Origin: Dermatemys mawii
Lineage: Eukaryota; Chordata; Testudines; Dermatemydidae
Direction: 5' to 3'
Length of the DNA stretch: 64,000 nt
Assembly (NCBI GenBank): GCA_007922305.1
Contig: ML677374.1
Span: 9,238,094-9,302,093 of the forward strand
The translations under genes were made by a program, and so were the position numbers. Under the pieces are notes generated by a model that saw only the letters and a program-made list of their open reading frames with translations, did not search any database and was not told where the DNA came from. Each line of letters begins with the position of its first letter. The stretch's first letter is position 1. Positions 43,505 through 54,159 of the stretch are shown here, in pieces.

Positions 43505-43640
43505 TTTTCCAAAGTGGCTAGTGATTTTAAGTACCTCCATTTTAGGATGCCCAAGTTGAGACGCCTTAAAGAACCCTGATTTTTAGCACTTTCTACAAAT
43601 CAGGCCTCTAAGATACATCAAGTTGATCCCCAAGTTTGAG
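43505..43640. mobile_element. Palindromic MITE-like (GTGGCTAGTGATTTTAAGTACC)
   Basis: CAAAGTGGCTAGTGATTTTA, GGATGCCCAAGTTGAGACGC and AACCCTGATTTTTAGCACTT, then AAATCAGGCCTC, follow one half of a long palindromic repeat I know from turtles. Confidence 0.55.
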
Positions 43641-43791
43641 GCATCCAGAACCGCTGGTTACTTTCAAAAATATAGACCAATATGTTGGGCTTTTTTTGAA
43701 AAGACACATTCAAAGGTCAAAGCATTTTTAGACTACAGTAAATGTCTCCAACTAGAAAGGACCATCTGTCTGCACTCTGAGAACACTGAGC

Positions 43792-43999
43792 TAAATCCTC
43801 AGCTGGCATATGTCAGCCTAACTGTGCCTGGGATGACCAGATGTCCCGATTTTATAGGAACAGTCCCGATATTCGGGGCTGTGTCTTAAATAGGTGCCTA
43901 TTACCCCCCACCTCCATCCCAATTTTTCACACTTGCTGTCTGGTCACCTTGTCTCTTTAATGTGCTCACAATGATTTGTACCAGCTAAGGATCTGGCTC
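43792..43999. mobile_element. Palindromic MITE split by a TAGGGTGACC element
   Basis: The left half (43792-43828) reads AAATCCTCAGCTGGCATATG and TCAGCCTAACTGTGCC. The right half (43952-43999) reads CAATGATTTGTACCAGCTAA and GGATCTGGC. They are the two arms of one palindromic repeat. Confidence 0.65.
43829..43951. mobile_element. 123-bp TAGGGTGACCAGA MITE, nested
   Basis: It starts TGGGATGACCAGATGTCCCG and ends TTGCTGTCTGGTCACCTTG. It shares length and interior (ACAGTCCCGATATTCGGGGC; CACCTCCATCCCAATTTTTC) with the copy at 53007. No clear target duplication. Confidence 0.8.
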
Positions 44000-44032
44000 A
44001 GTATGACCATCCATCGGCTGGGAGCAACAGTG

Positions 44033-44107
44033 GGCCAGATTAATTCCTCGTGTAAATCCACTGAATCCAGTGGAGTTACACTGGGGGATAAAGGCTCATT
44101 CTGTCCC
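44033..44107. mobile_element. Palindromic MITE (GGGCCAGATTAATTCC)
   Basis: GGGCCAGATTAATTCCTCGT and CACTGAATCCAGTGGAGTTA, then GCTCATTCTGTCCC, are inverted arms around an imperfect core. Confidence 0.6.
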
Positions 44108-44109
44108 AA

Positions 44110-44655
44110 GAACACATTCCCAGCATTCTCGTATACAGGGAGTAGAATGCACAGGAGTAGGGGGAGGAGAAGATCATTCTTAACATTTCAGATTGATAGT
44201 CGCTTTGTTCTCATTAGCAGGGAACAACGGAAAGACTGTCCTCTGAAGGAGAGCAGAGCAGGAGAAGATATCACTAAAAGACAAGTATTTCCGTAGTTAC
44301 TTAACACCCGTAATTTATCAGCTAATGCAGGATGGAGTGCACATGGTTGTACCTTTATTCATAACTCACGGTGGTAAAAAAAGAATTATGTCATTACTTA
44401 TGGTTTTGAGTAAAATAAGCACTTTGAAAACTGAAGAACTGGGTGACATCAACTTCTGGAAACAAGGTCGATTAGTCCTAATGTTAATTAACCTCTATAT
44501 CCAATTTTAATAGTTGTGTAGAAAACACAGATATATCTTCAAGGGTAACTGAAATAGTAGGTGGCAGTGTGTTCTACAACACCCAAAACACTCCCTGTGC
44601 AGACCAGATTTTCCCAGAGTGATTTCAGATGTTATTTCACCCTCTTTCCCCTCTG
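44110..44655. other. Unique-looking non-coding DNA
   Basis: No gene or repeat recognised. Confidence 0.45.
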
Positions 44656-44660
44656 CTGAA

Positions 44661-44885
44661 GGCCCAGGATCCTCAGGTGGTGTAAACTGGCATAGCAACA
44701 GTATGTTTACACCACCACCTTATAGAATTTACACCGCCCTCTGACAATCTGACCGCAAAGCGTATCTAAAAATCTGTGAAATCACTACAATCCTTCTAAC
44801 CTAAACAGATTAAGCCAGATCCTCAGCTGGCGTCAAGTGTAGTTAATGGAGCTATTTGCAGAGCACTAGCAGAGGATCTGATCCA
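44661..44885. mobile_element. Two palindromic MITE copies close together
   Basis: First (44661-44745): GGCCCAGGATCCTCAGGTGG, GTAAACTGGCATAGCAACAG and GTTTACACCACCACC. Second (44812-44885): AGCCAGATCCTCAGCTGGCG, GTTAATGGAGCTATTTGCAG and AGCAGAGGATCTGATCC. Both belong to the 'CCTCAGCTGG' subtype. Confidence 0.65.
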
Positions 44886-44889
44886 TTAT

Positions 44890-46365
44890 TTTTAAGAGAT
44901 AAAAGAAGTGAAGCAGGCAGGTCTATTCTGCTTTCCTCTTTGTGATAGTCATAGCCTGATTATGCAGTGACTGCCTTATGAGAGCTGTTTTCCCTCTGGG
45001 ATATGGAGCAACTTAAAAAGTTTCAGTGGGTGGTAATAGTCATAAAGGTGCACTTGTGCAGTGAGATGAACTGTGTGATGCATCACTACTCCTTTCAACT
45101 GAACGACACCACCAGAGGACATTTGGATACTACATTGTAATATTGCTTTTTGAAGAAGTTTGTTTGGCTGGATCTGTTCAATTCTTAGCTCCACAGCGCT
45201 ATCCTTGATTGCCATTTTTTTGATAACTTTCTGTTTAAACTCATTAACTGGAACACCCCATGCAAACAAAAAAAAACCCCAAAAAAACAAAAATACAGAG
45301 GGAGCCGTAAATCTGGTCTCTCTTTGTAATAGGATTATTTCAGCTGCTTATGCTATGAAGACCATGTTAAAATACCATTTCCATGTTAACTCTATCATAT
45401 AATTACTACCATTGGAACAGAACTAATACAATTGTTTACAATACACTATACATTATATTAATTTTGCCACATAAGCCATGACTACTGTACTGTATTTCAC
45501 TGCATTATAGGCTGCTTTGTGCATTTTATAACTGCAGTTTCACCTTTTCTTTCCAATTTTCTCTACGGCAGGTCTCTGAAAATTGGAAATCTGCTCTTAA
45601 ATGAGCATGGTAAGTTCTTAATAATTAAAAGAAAGAACAAAGTATTCAAGCTGGTTTATTTTCAAACAGCTCCTTTAATACGTTTGATCTTGGGACTTTA
45701 GGGCTTATGTTTACTGTGCTATTCAACTACTTCTTGTTACTAGAAAAAATAAAGTATTACTACAGCAGTTGTATATTTTGAACATATTCAGGCATTAGAC
45801 AAGATTAGGCTGTTTATGTGTACGAGGCTTTAGCTACTGTTCTCCTTATAAATCCTATTTTTTTTAGAATTCTATTTGGAAGTTTAAAATTAGACTGGGC
45901 TGTTACTTACAAAGAAGTTGCCATCTTATAGGGTTTTTTCCCTTCACACTGCTGTTATTTTCCTTTAAAAAGCTTTTGTAGATCAGGACAATGAACCAGG
46001 GTTTTTGTGGTTTTTTTTTTGGAGGACTGGGGGTGGGCTATAGTTCAAAATATATCTGGTGTAGCTGTAGTGATATTTACTCCCTTTACACAAACCCCAA
46101 TTGCTTCGTGTGGGGAATTAAAAAGGAGTGGGCTGGGCGCATAGAATTTATCCATCTAATCCCTGGGTAGACTGCATCGTAGCAATGCAGACTTTTGATT
46201 GCCCCTGCTGAAGGCTGTGTATTGGAATAGTACCATCTGCACCTCATCTGCAGGGTGTGGGTTGGGTTTCTGGATCCATGTACGTGTGGCACTTTTGTCC
46301 CATACTTTGTCCACCCTCACTGTATCAGCCTATGTAGAGCACATACCTTTTCACCCTACAGCGGT
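44890..46365. other. Unique-looking non-coding DNA
   Basis: No gene or repeat recognised; several A and T homopolymer tracts. Confidence 0.45.
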
Positions 46366-46369
46366 TAAT

Positions 46370-46440
46370 AAGCAAAGAGCCTGACTCTTGCTTTTAGCTC
46401 CAGAGGTTCCCTGTTCAATCCCTGTTGTTGGCCAAGATGT
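46370..46440 (+). repeat. Possible tRNA-derived SINE head
   Basis: GAGCCTGACTCTTGCTTTTA and AGAGGTTCCCTGTTCAATCC are reminiscent of a tRNA-like A and B box region (GTTCAATCC resembles the GGTTCGAATCC B box). No folding into a complete tRNA cloverleaf is evident, so it is not called a tRNA gene. Confidence 0.35.
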
Positions 46441-46444
46441 CAGC

Positions 46445-47630
46445 TGTCTCATTAGCATCTAATGTCTATTCAGCAACTAGTGTGAAACAAATGTGATGGG
46501 TCTCAGCCCAGTTCCTAGTGAACAGATGCCCACATCACTAAAAACAAATAAACCACATAGCAGCACTTAGCAGCCTTGTTGGCCATCTTATCAGCATGTT
46601 CCAGGAGTTTTTTTTCCATCAATACTAAATGATCATTTTGCCCCAAGAGTCGTGTCCCTCTAGATCATGGTGGAAGTACATCAGTAAAGCAGCTTGGGGA
46701 AAGTAACCATGCCTTATTTGCTCTGTGGGGATGAAATTAACTTTGTGCAAATGGCCAGGAAAGGGTCTAATTGCCACATACGTATTGTCCTTATTTTGAT
46801 GCCACTACCCACAGGGGTGAACTGCACCCTGGCTAAACAGACAACTTCATTCTCCAGAAGCGCCCGTCTTTCCCCAGTACTAAAATGACTTAAAAATCAG
46901 TGCTGAGGAGCGCAGCACCAAATGCAACAATATCTGCTTTCTCTCTAGCCATTGAATTTAATTAACCTCCTGAGCCTGACACACACAGACCTTTTTCTAG
47001 TCTACAGTGGGTTTTCCCCAGGCACAGTAAATAAAAACCTATCATTAAAACTGATTATTCCCATCTCAGTGCAAATAATTGCTGTCCGTTCTGTAACAAT
47101 ATGTTTTGTCACACATTGGATTTTAGGCTCTCATTAGTGACACCTGTCAGGGAAACACAACTGAAAAAAAGAGAGAGCCATTCAGTGCCTGAACTTAACT
47201 CTTCACAGCTGCTTCCTACCAGCCCCAGTAACTGGAAAACTCTGACAAACCAAACAGACATTTGAAAATGAGCTGGAGCATGGAGCTTGGAATGAAAGCC
47301 CCTCACTGATGCATTTAAAAGTGACAAACCCCGCCTGGAAGATGTAATCAATAAGTGAAGGAAACCAAAATGAAACGGACAATAGAAGAAACTTAACTTG
47401 CATTCACAGAGAGCAAACAAGAATTAATGACATCTCCACTGGAATGTAATGCAGGATGATAAAGACAGGGCTGATGCTACTAGTGTCACAGTTTCAAACA
47501 CAGAATTCTAAATTGCAGCCTTAAAAACCATGCTAATTATGAATTACTATTACTGCCTTTGTGAACATAGAAAATTGACCCAAAGTCAGGGCCGGAAGCT
47601 CCAAAGAGCTCAGCTCTCATTTAGACACTT
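46445..47630. other. Unique-looking non-coding DNA
   Basis: No gene or clear repeat. Overlapping minus frames at 47109-47420 have no domain. Confidence 0.45.
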
Positions 47631-47636
47631 AATAGG

Positions 47637-47720
47637 GTTAGATTTTCAGACGTGTTCAGCTGTTCCCATAGTGACAGATTTTCAGAAGAGGTCAGCACCC
47701 GAGATGCTGATCTTCTTTGC
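47637..47720. mobile_element. Palindromic MITE-like fragment
   Basis: TTAGATTTTCAGACGTGTTC and GACAGATTTTCAGAAGAGGT then CAGCACCCGAGATGCTG, related to the repeat at 20452. Confidence 0.45.
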
Positions 47721-47724
47721 AAGG

Positions 47725-49090
47725 CTAGTGGGATTTCTGAGCTCTTCAGAAAACGCTGACCTTCAATGTCTACTCATTTGCCATGACCTGACACATCACA
47801 CGTGGATTAGATCCGGTAGCATCGTTCTCAGGAGTAAAGCTGCATGGTTGCTTCAGCACCTACAGGATCCAGTCCATGATTTATAAAGCCCTGGGGGCGT
47901 AGGGGAGGTGATTTCAGCAGGAGAGGAGCTATCCCCATTTAAAGCCTTATGAATAGCTGGACAATGCATCAATTCTCCCAATGGAAGTCAGCAACGAAAC
48001 GTTTCCCGCCTTGGATAGGTCAGGCAACTAGCTAACCCCCTCCATGTTCCTATGTGCATGCCACACTTTGGGATGGATCACAAGGCACTGAAGCCAATGG
48101 GAATCTATCTACCAACAACAAGATTAGGTCAGGGCTCTATGGATAAGAAGGGGAAAAGTATCTTTTCTCAGCCATATTGTACTATTTTACAAGGCAGCCC
48201 GAGTATGAAAAGAACAAAAAACGTGGTTGAGCCTAGCTGTATGTAATTGGTGGCCTTAGTAACCTACTTAATAACTAGCTGCAGGGTGCAGGGATGGAAG
48301 AGAGGATGGTCCAAATCCTCAGAGGTATATGAGGTCGTAACTGCCATTGGGAATCAGGTGCTTGCACACCTGTGAGGATCTGGGCTGATAGTTTTCAGGT
48401 TCCCTGCAGCAAGCCAAGGGTGCACAGTTGCTCCTTGCTGTTCATGGGGGGTAGAGTGGAGGGGAAAGGACATCACAAAAGGAGTTGTACTGATTGAATG
48501 GATGGCATAATCACCTCACCTCCCCATGCCCTGTTAGGACTGTCATACAGCTTTCTGCAAAAGCTGATGTGTTGAGGAATGAGCACGGCCAATCCAAGCC
48601 TGCCCACAAACAATGAAAGTGATGTGGAAAAGTTTGCTCTGGAAAGTGTAGTACTGTACTGCTTCCAGACCAATAAGGCAGCAACTGCATTCCCAGAATT
48701 AAAGTGAACGTAATGAGATGCAAATTAGACTGTGCAATCATTGCACAGATTATTAAAGAGAGAGGACACTTGTTTATTTCAGTTTCTCAAAGGCACTGGG
48801 AAAACTCAGAAAACATTGTTTCCACTCCCTAAAAATGAAGGCATGGTGTAATCATTTCCCAGATTGTCAAGGAGTAACAGTATTTTCCATAAAGTTATAA
48901 ATGGTAGCTTCTTTTGTACAAGCATAAAGAAAAGGTATTAAGGTCCTGCCTTCCAGTCCACTGATGTCAGTAGAAGTTTTTTCAGTTCATAATTGGAAAT
49001 TGAAGACATGGCCTCTAAGGGCCCAAAGAATGACCCAAGCCCCCACTTCCTGGGCAAAGAAGGGGGGATATTGGCCTGATACTGCTCCTC
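47725..49090. other. Unique-looking non-coding DNA
   Basis: No gene or clear repeat recognised. Confidence 0.45.
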
Positions 49091-49095
49091 CTCTA

Positions 49096-49219
49096 TAGGG
49101 TAAAATTCACCCTTGTGCTAAGAAAAGGCTTATGCACCCTTTAAATGCCACTCACACCCTCACACTAGAGCTTAAGTGGTGCACAGTTCTAGTCCTCTGC
49201 ACGGGAGTGAACTTTAAAA
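49096..49219. mobile_element. Palindromic MITE (AAATTCAC..GTGAACTTT)
   Basis: GGTAAAATTCACCCTTGTGC on the left and CTGCACGGGAGTGAACTTTA on the right are inverted arms; GAGCTTAAGTGGTGCACAGT lies between. A related copy is at 53618. Confidence 0.6.
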
Positions 49220-49318
49220 CACGACGTTGAAGCCCCTAATGTGGGGCTTCAGTGCAGTGCAGATCTTTTGCTGGCCATCTGGATTGGTGTGAATTCCACT
49301 CTGGAAAAGGATTCCACT

Positions 49319-50197
49319 TAGAGTGACCAGATGAAAAGAACAAAAAAATCGGGACACATGGCAGGGTAGCCACAGGCTCACTCCCCACCCCCACCCCACT
49401 AGAGCCATGGGGGAAGGGGATACAAAGCCCAAGGAAACTGCGGGTAGAGGGCACAGGGCCCTGGTTCCAGGCACAGCCCCACAGTAGGTCAGGGGAACAC
49501 AGCCCCCACTCCCACCACAGCCCCGTTGGGGGTGCAGGGTCCCGGATCCTGCTGTGGGTTGGGGGTGCAGGGCCCTGGCCCCTGCCACAAGCACATGGCC
49601 CCGGTTCTCACCCGCAGCCCTGCCGCAACCCCTGGGTGCAGGGCCCCAACCACAGCCCTGCCACTTACCTAGGGGGCGGTTCCCACCCACTGGGAAGCAC
49701 GTGGCAGGTTCCTCTGGCCCCTGGGGTCAGCAGCAGCGAGCGGGGTCTCCACTCCACGTGCTGCACCTGCCACACGCACTGGCTACAGCTGCCATTGGCT
49801 GGAAGCTCTGGGGGTGGGACTTACTTAGGGGCGTGAGTAGCATGCAGCACCCCAGAGTCAGGGGCAGCTGGGGGGTGAGGGTGTCAGTGCCCTGTCCGTG
49901 GCCGCAGCTCCCATTGGCCACAGTGGAGCCAGCGCTTGTGCTGGGTGCAGCACGCAGAGACCCATCCCTCAGCTGCCCCGTGCCTAGGGGCTGCAGGGTC
50001 CCGCTGCCCAACGTTTCCTTGGAGGCACTCTAAATAAGTACCGCCGGGACCCCAGGTGAGCGGTCACCAGTGTACTCCTCCAGCCCCGAGCCAAAATATC
50101 GGGATAAATGGCGTCCTGACCGTATGTTGGTTGGGACGCGGGACAAACAACTAAATATTGGGACAGTCCCGATTTATTGGGACATCTGGTCACCCTA
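49319..50197. mobile_element. 879-bp TAGGGTGACCAGA element with 8-bp duplication
   Basis: It begins TAGAGTGACCAGATGAAAAG and ends GGGACATCTGGTCACCCTA. ATTCCACT (49311-49318) and GTTCCACT (50198-50205) flank it, an 8-bp target duplication with one change, as in hAT or P elements. The interior is very GC-rich. The right 45 or so bases, reverse complemented, match the left end of the 123-bp copy at 53007. Long overlapping frames at 49214-50193 occur on both strands and show no transposase motif, so I treat it as non-autonomous. Confidence 0.85.
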
Positions 50198-50199
50198 GT

Positions 50200-51425
50200 T
50201 CCACTCTACAGCCATTAAGGCTCTGTTGAGTTTCCAGTGACTACACCATATGCTCAACGCTCTAACATAACGAGCCAGCCCCAAATCACATTTTCTGATG
50301 CATAATTGATACTAAATATCTTCATCTGCTGAAATATGAATCCATTCTGGAAAGTGAGCATGGAAATTGGAAGCTGCTTTATATTCCATGTATTCTTTTA
50401 AAAAAGGCTATAAACCCATCAAGCAATATGATAAATTAATGCAAAAAATATTTTAAGGATGCAATCAGTTTGATGTATTTTATTGATTTTTTTTTTATTT
50501 TTGTGTGTGTGTGTGTGTTTCATCAGGAAATGATTCCATTCCTTTCCTTTAGAACCTAGTGACACAACTGCTTTTCATCATTTCAAAGTGTTTCCTTTGC
50601 AATTAAATATTAAGAGGAAGTCGTTTCTCTTTCACCTCAGGCCAATGCATTCACAGTGCTTGGATAGGCATTTCATTATTTCAAAATAAATATCACTTTC
50701 AATCAAATATTGATTTTATATGAAAGTGGAATGATTAGGAATGCTTTATTTTTTCTCCTTCAGAATAAAAGATAGATGAGTAGCACGGATGTCATTAATT
50801 TCTTCACAGCAAGCCAGTTTTTCTTTGTGGCTTAGACATGCAGAAGAAACCCCGGTGTCCCCTTCCTAGCATTTCGTTCTCTTTCATGAGGGCATTCTTT
50901 TGGAGGAAAGGCCAAAATGAAAAGGATCAGTGACTTCAGCAATTGTGCTATGATCCTAGAAGAAATGGGAAACAGGAACAGTTTTGGTTGGGTTGCGGAA
51001 TTTGGAGACTATTTGAACGTAGAAAACTCTAAGCTAGATTCGCTGTGGTTTTGCAACATGTATAGTAACGTACCACTGTGCAAACAAAGAGAAGTGGGAG
51101 TATAAAACATTACCTTTTGAACCTGGTAGCATTTTACAGCTGTTTTTGCACCCATTTTGCACCAGAATAAGATTGGGATTTTCAAGAGCACCCAAAGGCT
51201 TTTCCACATGGAGAAATCGCTCTGGATATCTATTGTACACTAGCTCCTCCTATGGGCACACTTGTTTTGCATTTTAGCTAAATCCATTTCAGAAGTGGAT
51301 TAAGCTAATCCACAAACCGGCACTTTTAGTGAAGAATAAGTATCCAGAAGGAACGGGAGTATGGAATCCCCATTGTCAAATAAGCTACAGTGTGAATTTA
51401 AAGCTCAATATCATCCCCACGAAGA
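50200..51425. other. AT-rich unique DNA, possible conserved element
   Basis: No repeats are recognised in 50281-50800 apart from a (GT)n run at 50502-50518. The stretch is AT-rich with many ATTA/TAAT words. No gene structure is evident; frames at 50917-51240 have no domains. Confidence 0.4.
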
Positions 51426-51429
51426 TAAG

Positions 51430-51510
51430 CCTTAAATGAGTTTGGTGCCTTGCTCCCATTGACTTTCAATGGGAGTTAGAAAACTGACATGTGTAGGTTC
51501 TTTGAAAAAT
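51430..51510. mobile_element. Palindromic MITE-like fragment
   Basis: GCTCCCATTGACTTTCAATG and GGAGTTAGAAAACTGACATG, ending TTTGAAAAATCCC. One core and one arm visible. Confidence 0.5.
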
Positions 51511-51514
51511 CCCA

Positions 51515-52648
51515 CCCAAAATGATTCTATCAGGTAATGGAGAATCTGGCCCACTTCCTTTGCGTCTCCCCACCCCAATGATTCTCTTCAGAAAAATCAA
51601 ACAAAAACAATTGAAAGTGAGATTAAGACCCAGTGTCCTTCTTCTGAGTCATAGTGACTATGTTGACGGAAGCCACAGAAATCCCTAGATTTATCATAAT
51701 CCTCCAGAACAATTTTATTAATTTTTTTCAAAGGGCCAAATTCACTCAATTAGTTCTAATAATTAGCTGTCATCTGATTTCAGCTACACCACTGAAAATC
51801 CAGGAGTAACTCCATAGATTCCTATAGAAGCCACATGCCAGACACTGAAACTAGGCCAGTTTACATCAGCCAATTATCAGGCTCCATACACATGAATCTG
51901 AAGGCAGAATGTATCCTAAGTTATCAGTGGCTGAAGATTTTATCCTACAGCTACAGAGTAACTCTTTGCTTATTTTTGGACTGTAATTTCTAGTTTAACA
52001 ACAACAGAGAAAAAAGCACTTTCCACAGATCAATTCATTTAAATTTTGAGTAGTGGTGCAAAGTATTTAAAAGTCATTCACCTATACTAGCATTCCACTG
52101 CTATAAAATACACATTAAAATCTATGGAGAGTGGACCTCAGGATGTAGCAGATCTTTTGGCCACAAAATCCAAGTGACAGCGTGTCCTACAGCCTATAAG
52201 CAAACCAACCGCTGTCCTTTTAGAGTACCAAACTGTTCCTATAGAGTGCTGGTGGCAGGAGAGTCTACCTTTTCTACTTCTGTAATGATACGCTCCTTGA
52301 AGTATATTATTGTCACTAGATGTCTGTGTGCCAACGAAAAGTTTATCCCTGATAAACGAGAGATGAAAAGCTGGAGCACAAACTGTGGGCAAGCCTGTGT
52401 TTCTGCATCTGTTCTCTAACACATGGAAAATTAACACAAAGTCTGATTCTATAGAGCATAAAAAGTTTCCTCCTGGTCACCCCCACAACAATTTACTCGA
52501 GGCTTTGCACAGTGGGAAGGTCAAGATTTACACACTCCCAGCCTACATTTTCCTAAGCTTCAAGTTCATCCCATTATTCTTAATTAAAGCCAACTGGACA
52601 GCACTCTTGGGCTCATTTTACTCACTCTTCTAATAATAAAAAATACAA
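51515..52648. other. Unique-looking non-coding DNA
   Basis: No gene established. A degraded palindromic-repeat piece may lie near 51790-51880 (CACTGAAAATCCAGGAGTAA). Open frames at 52138-52437 overlap on both strands. Confidence 0.4.
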
Positions 52649-52651
52649 CGA

Positions 52652-52732
52652 GGTCAGGTCCTCACCTGGTAGAAAGCAACTCACTGAATTGAAGTGGAGC
52701 TACACTGAATTACAGCAGCTGAGGCTCTTGCC
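52652..52732. mobile_element. Palindromic MITE, diverged
   Basis: GGTCAGGTCCTCACCTGGTA on the left and TTACAGCAGCTGAGGCTCTT then GCC on the right, core TTGAAGTGGAGCTACACTGA. Confidence 0.6.
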
Positions 52733-53006
52733 TCATGAAGAGTATGTTCAAAAATTGTTTTGTGAAATAAATATTTTACTTTAAAATTCTTTTATGCAAC
52801 CCCTGTGGTTACCTCTTCGTGCTACTGAACACAGCATATTCATATTTATTGCCATAAAATGGATGCTTCATTTATTTATTGATAATATGACCTTTAAGTT
52901 CACTAACTGTATGGCTAATTCAATTGCCAGTATTTTAAGCATATATGGTGAAAGCATTAGTTTCTTCTCTAGAGCAATTTTGTGTTGATTTATGTAGGGT
53001 TGCTAA

Positions 53007-53129
53007 TAGGGTGACCAGATGTCCCGATTAAATAGGGACAGTCCTGGTTTTTGGGTCTTTTTCTTATAATAGGCTCCTATTAGTCCCCTGTTTCCATCCC
53101 GATTTTTCACTTGCTGTCTGGTCACCTTA
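53007..53129. mobile_element. 123-bp TAGGGTGACCAGA MITE with perfect 8-bp duplication
   Basis: It begins TAGGGTGACCAGATGTCCCG and ends GCTGTCTGGTCACCTTA. GTTGCTAA flanks it exactly on both sides (52999-53006 and 53130-53137). The interior is palindromic (CCCGATTAAATAGGGACAGT; CCATCCCGATTTTTCAC). No coding capacity. Confidence 0.92.
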
Positions 53130-53617
53130 GTTGCTAATGTTGACTGAAGGCTAGTTTTCCTTTCCTTTGTATTATGTTTTTACTTTACAGTGTACAAGTG
53201 AAAAAAGCTCACAATATCAAACGTAAAAACAGCCTGAATTTCCAGACTTTTGTGCTGCATGCCAGCATCCCGCAAATGCCATGAAATCCCAGAATAAGCC
53301 CCTAAGTATCTTCTACGGATCTTTAATTCTCTCGCATTTCTCATCATTTCAAATCTGGCTCTATAAAAGCCATCTAAGAAGAATGAGAGACATGAATACT
53401 GATGGTAAGTTTTGCATCTAAATTATGCCTTAATCAGTCATTTTCAAATGAAGTGTAGTCTTTCGTCCAGTTTCAAGTTTCTTCAAGGACACAACCACTG
53501 TGCAGAACGGAGGGCTCTGAGCCCTAACCTTTCATTTGTTGTGCACCCAAAATTGCCTGCTAAAGTCAAATGGGAGTTTGGGACATTCAGAAGGTTTCAG
53601 AACAAAGTTTGATTAGT

Positions 53618-53702
53618 TAAATTCACACCCTGTGCAGAACAGGGCTTAAGTGGAGCATAGGTCTTGAACTAGCTCCTGCACAGGAGTGAATTTTGCCCTG
53701 TA
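53618..53702. mobile_element. Palindromic MITE (AAATTCAC..GTGAATTTT)
   Basis: TTAAATTCACACCCTGTGCA and GGGCTTAAGTGGAGCATAGG, then CCTGCACAGGAGTGAATTTT, give inverted ends. Related to 49096-49219. Confidence 0.7.
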
Positions 53703-53784
53703 AAACCTAACTATACTACTTAGCAAAGGTTTGTGATCCTAAGCACAGGTATATAGACTAGAGTTTTGTGAATAACTCATTTTT

Positions 53785-54110
53785 GGGGTGGCTTGCAATT
53801 CCAAAAAACTGAAGAAGAAAAAAAAAAAAAGGTTTTCCGGATTGAACAAAGGTGTTAATTTTGAGTACTTATCTCTGATTTTTAATCAAAACAAAAACAA
53901 AGGAAGTTTTGAAACAAGAAGCTTCAAACAAAACCACACACAAACACTCTTTCGTTTCAAAGACGTTTAAAGGAAATATTTTGACCTTTTTTTTGGAGTG
54001 AGTTTGTCCCCCTGCCAAACCCTCTGGGACAAGCGGACAAACCCGACAAGGATTTATGAACACTTCATGAAGTGCTTTAATGTCACAAAATCAGCATTTT
54101 TCATCAGTGT
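53785..54110 (+). repeat. A/T-patterned dispersed repeat
   Basis: A-rich and T-rich tracts with TTGCAATTCCAAAAAACTGA, TTTTGAAACAAGAAGCTTCA and TTTCGTTTCAAAGACGTTTA; similar style to 4640 and 57490. Confidence 0.4.
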
Positions 54111-54121
54111 TTCAGACCAAA

Positions 54122-54155
54122 ATAAATAATAAATAATAATAATAATAATAATAAT
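54122..54155 (+). repeat. (AAT)n microsatellite
   Basis: ATAAATAATAAATAATAATA and further AAT units. Confidence 0.95.
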
Positions 54156-54159
54156 ACAC

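Noticed and set aside
46370..46440. A tRNA gene
   Set aside because: There is a B-box-like GTTCAATCC but no convincing cloverleaf or acceptor stem pairing; a SINE head is likelier.
49214..50193. Overlapping open frames of up to 159 codons on both strands
   Set aside because: They lie inside a GC-rich transposon with mapped ends. High GC removes stop codons, the frames overlap on both strands, and none has a recognisable domain.
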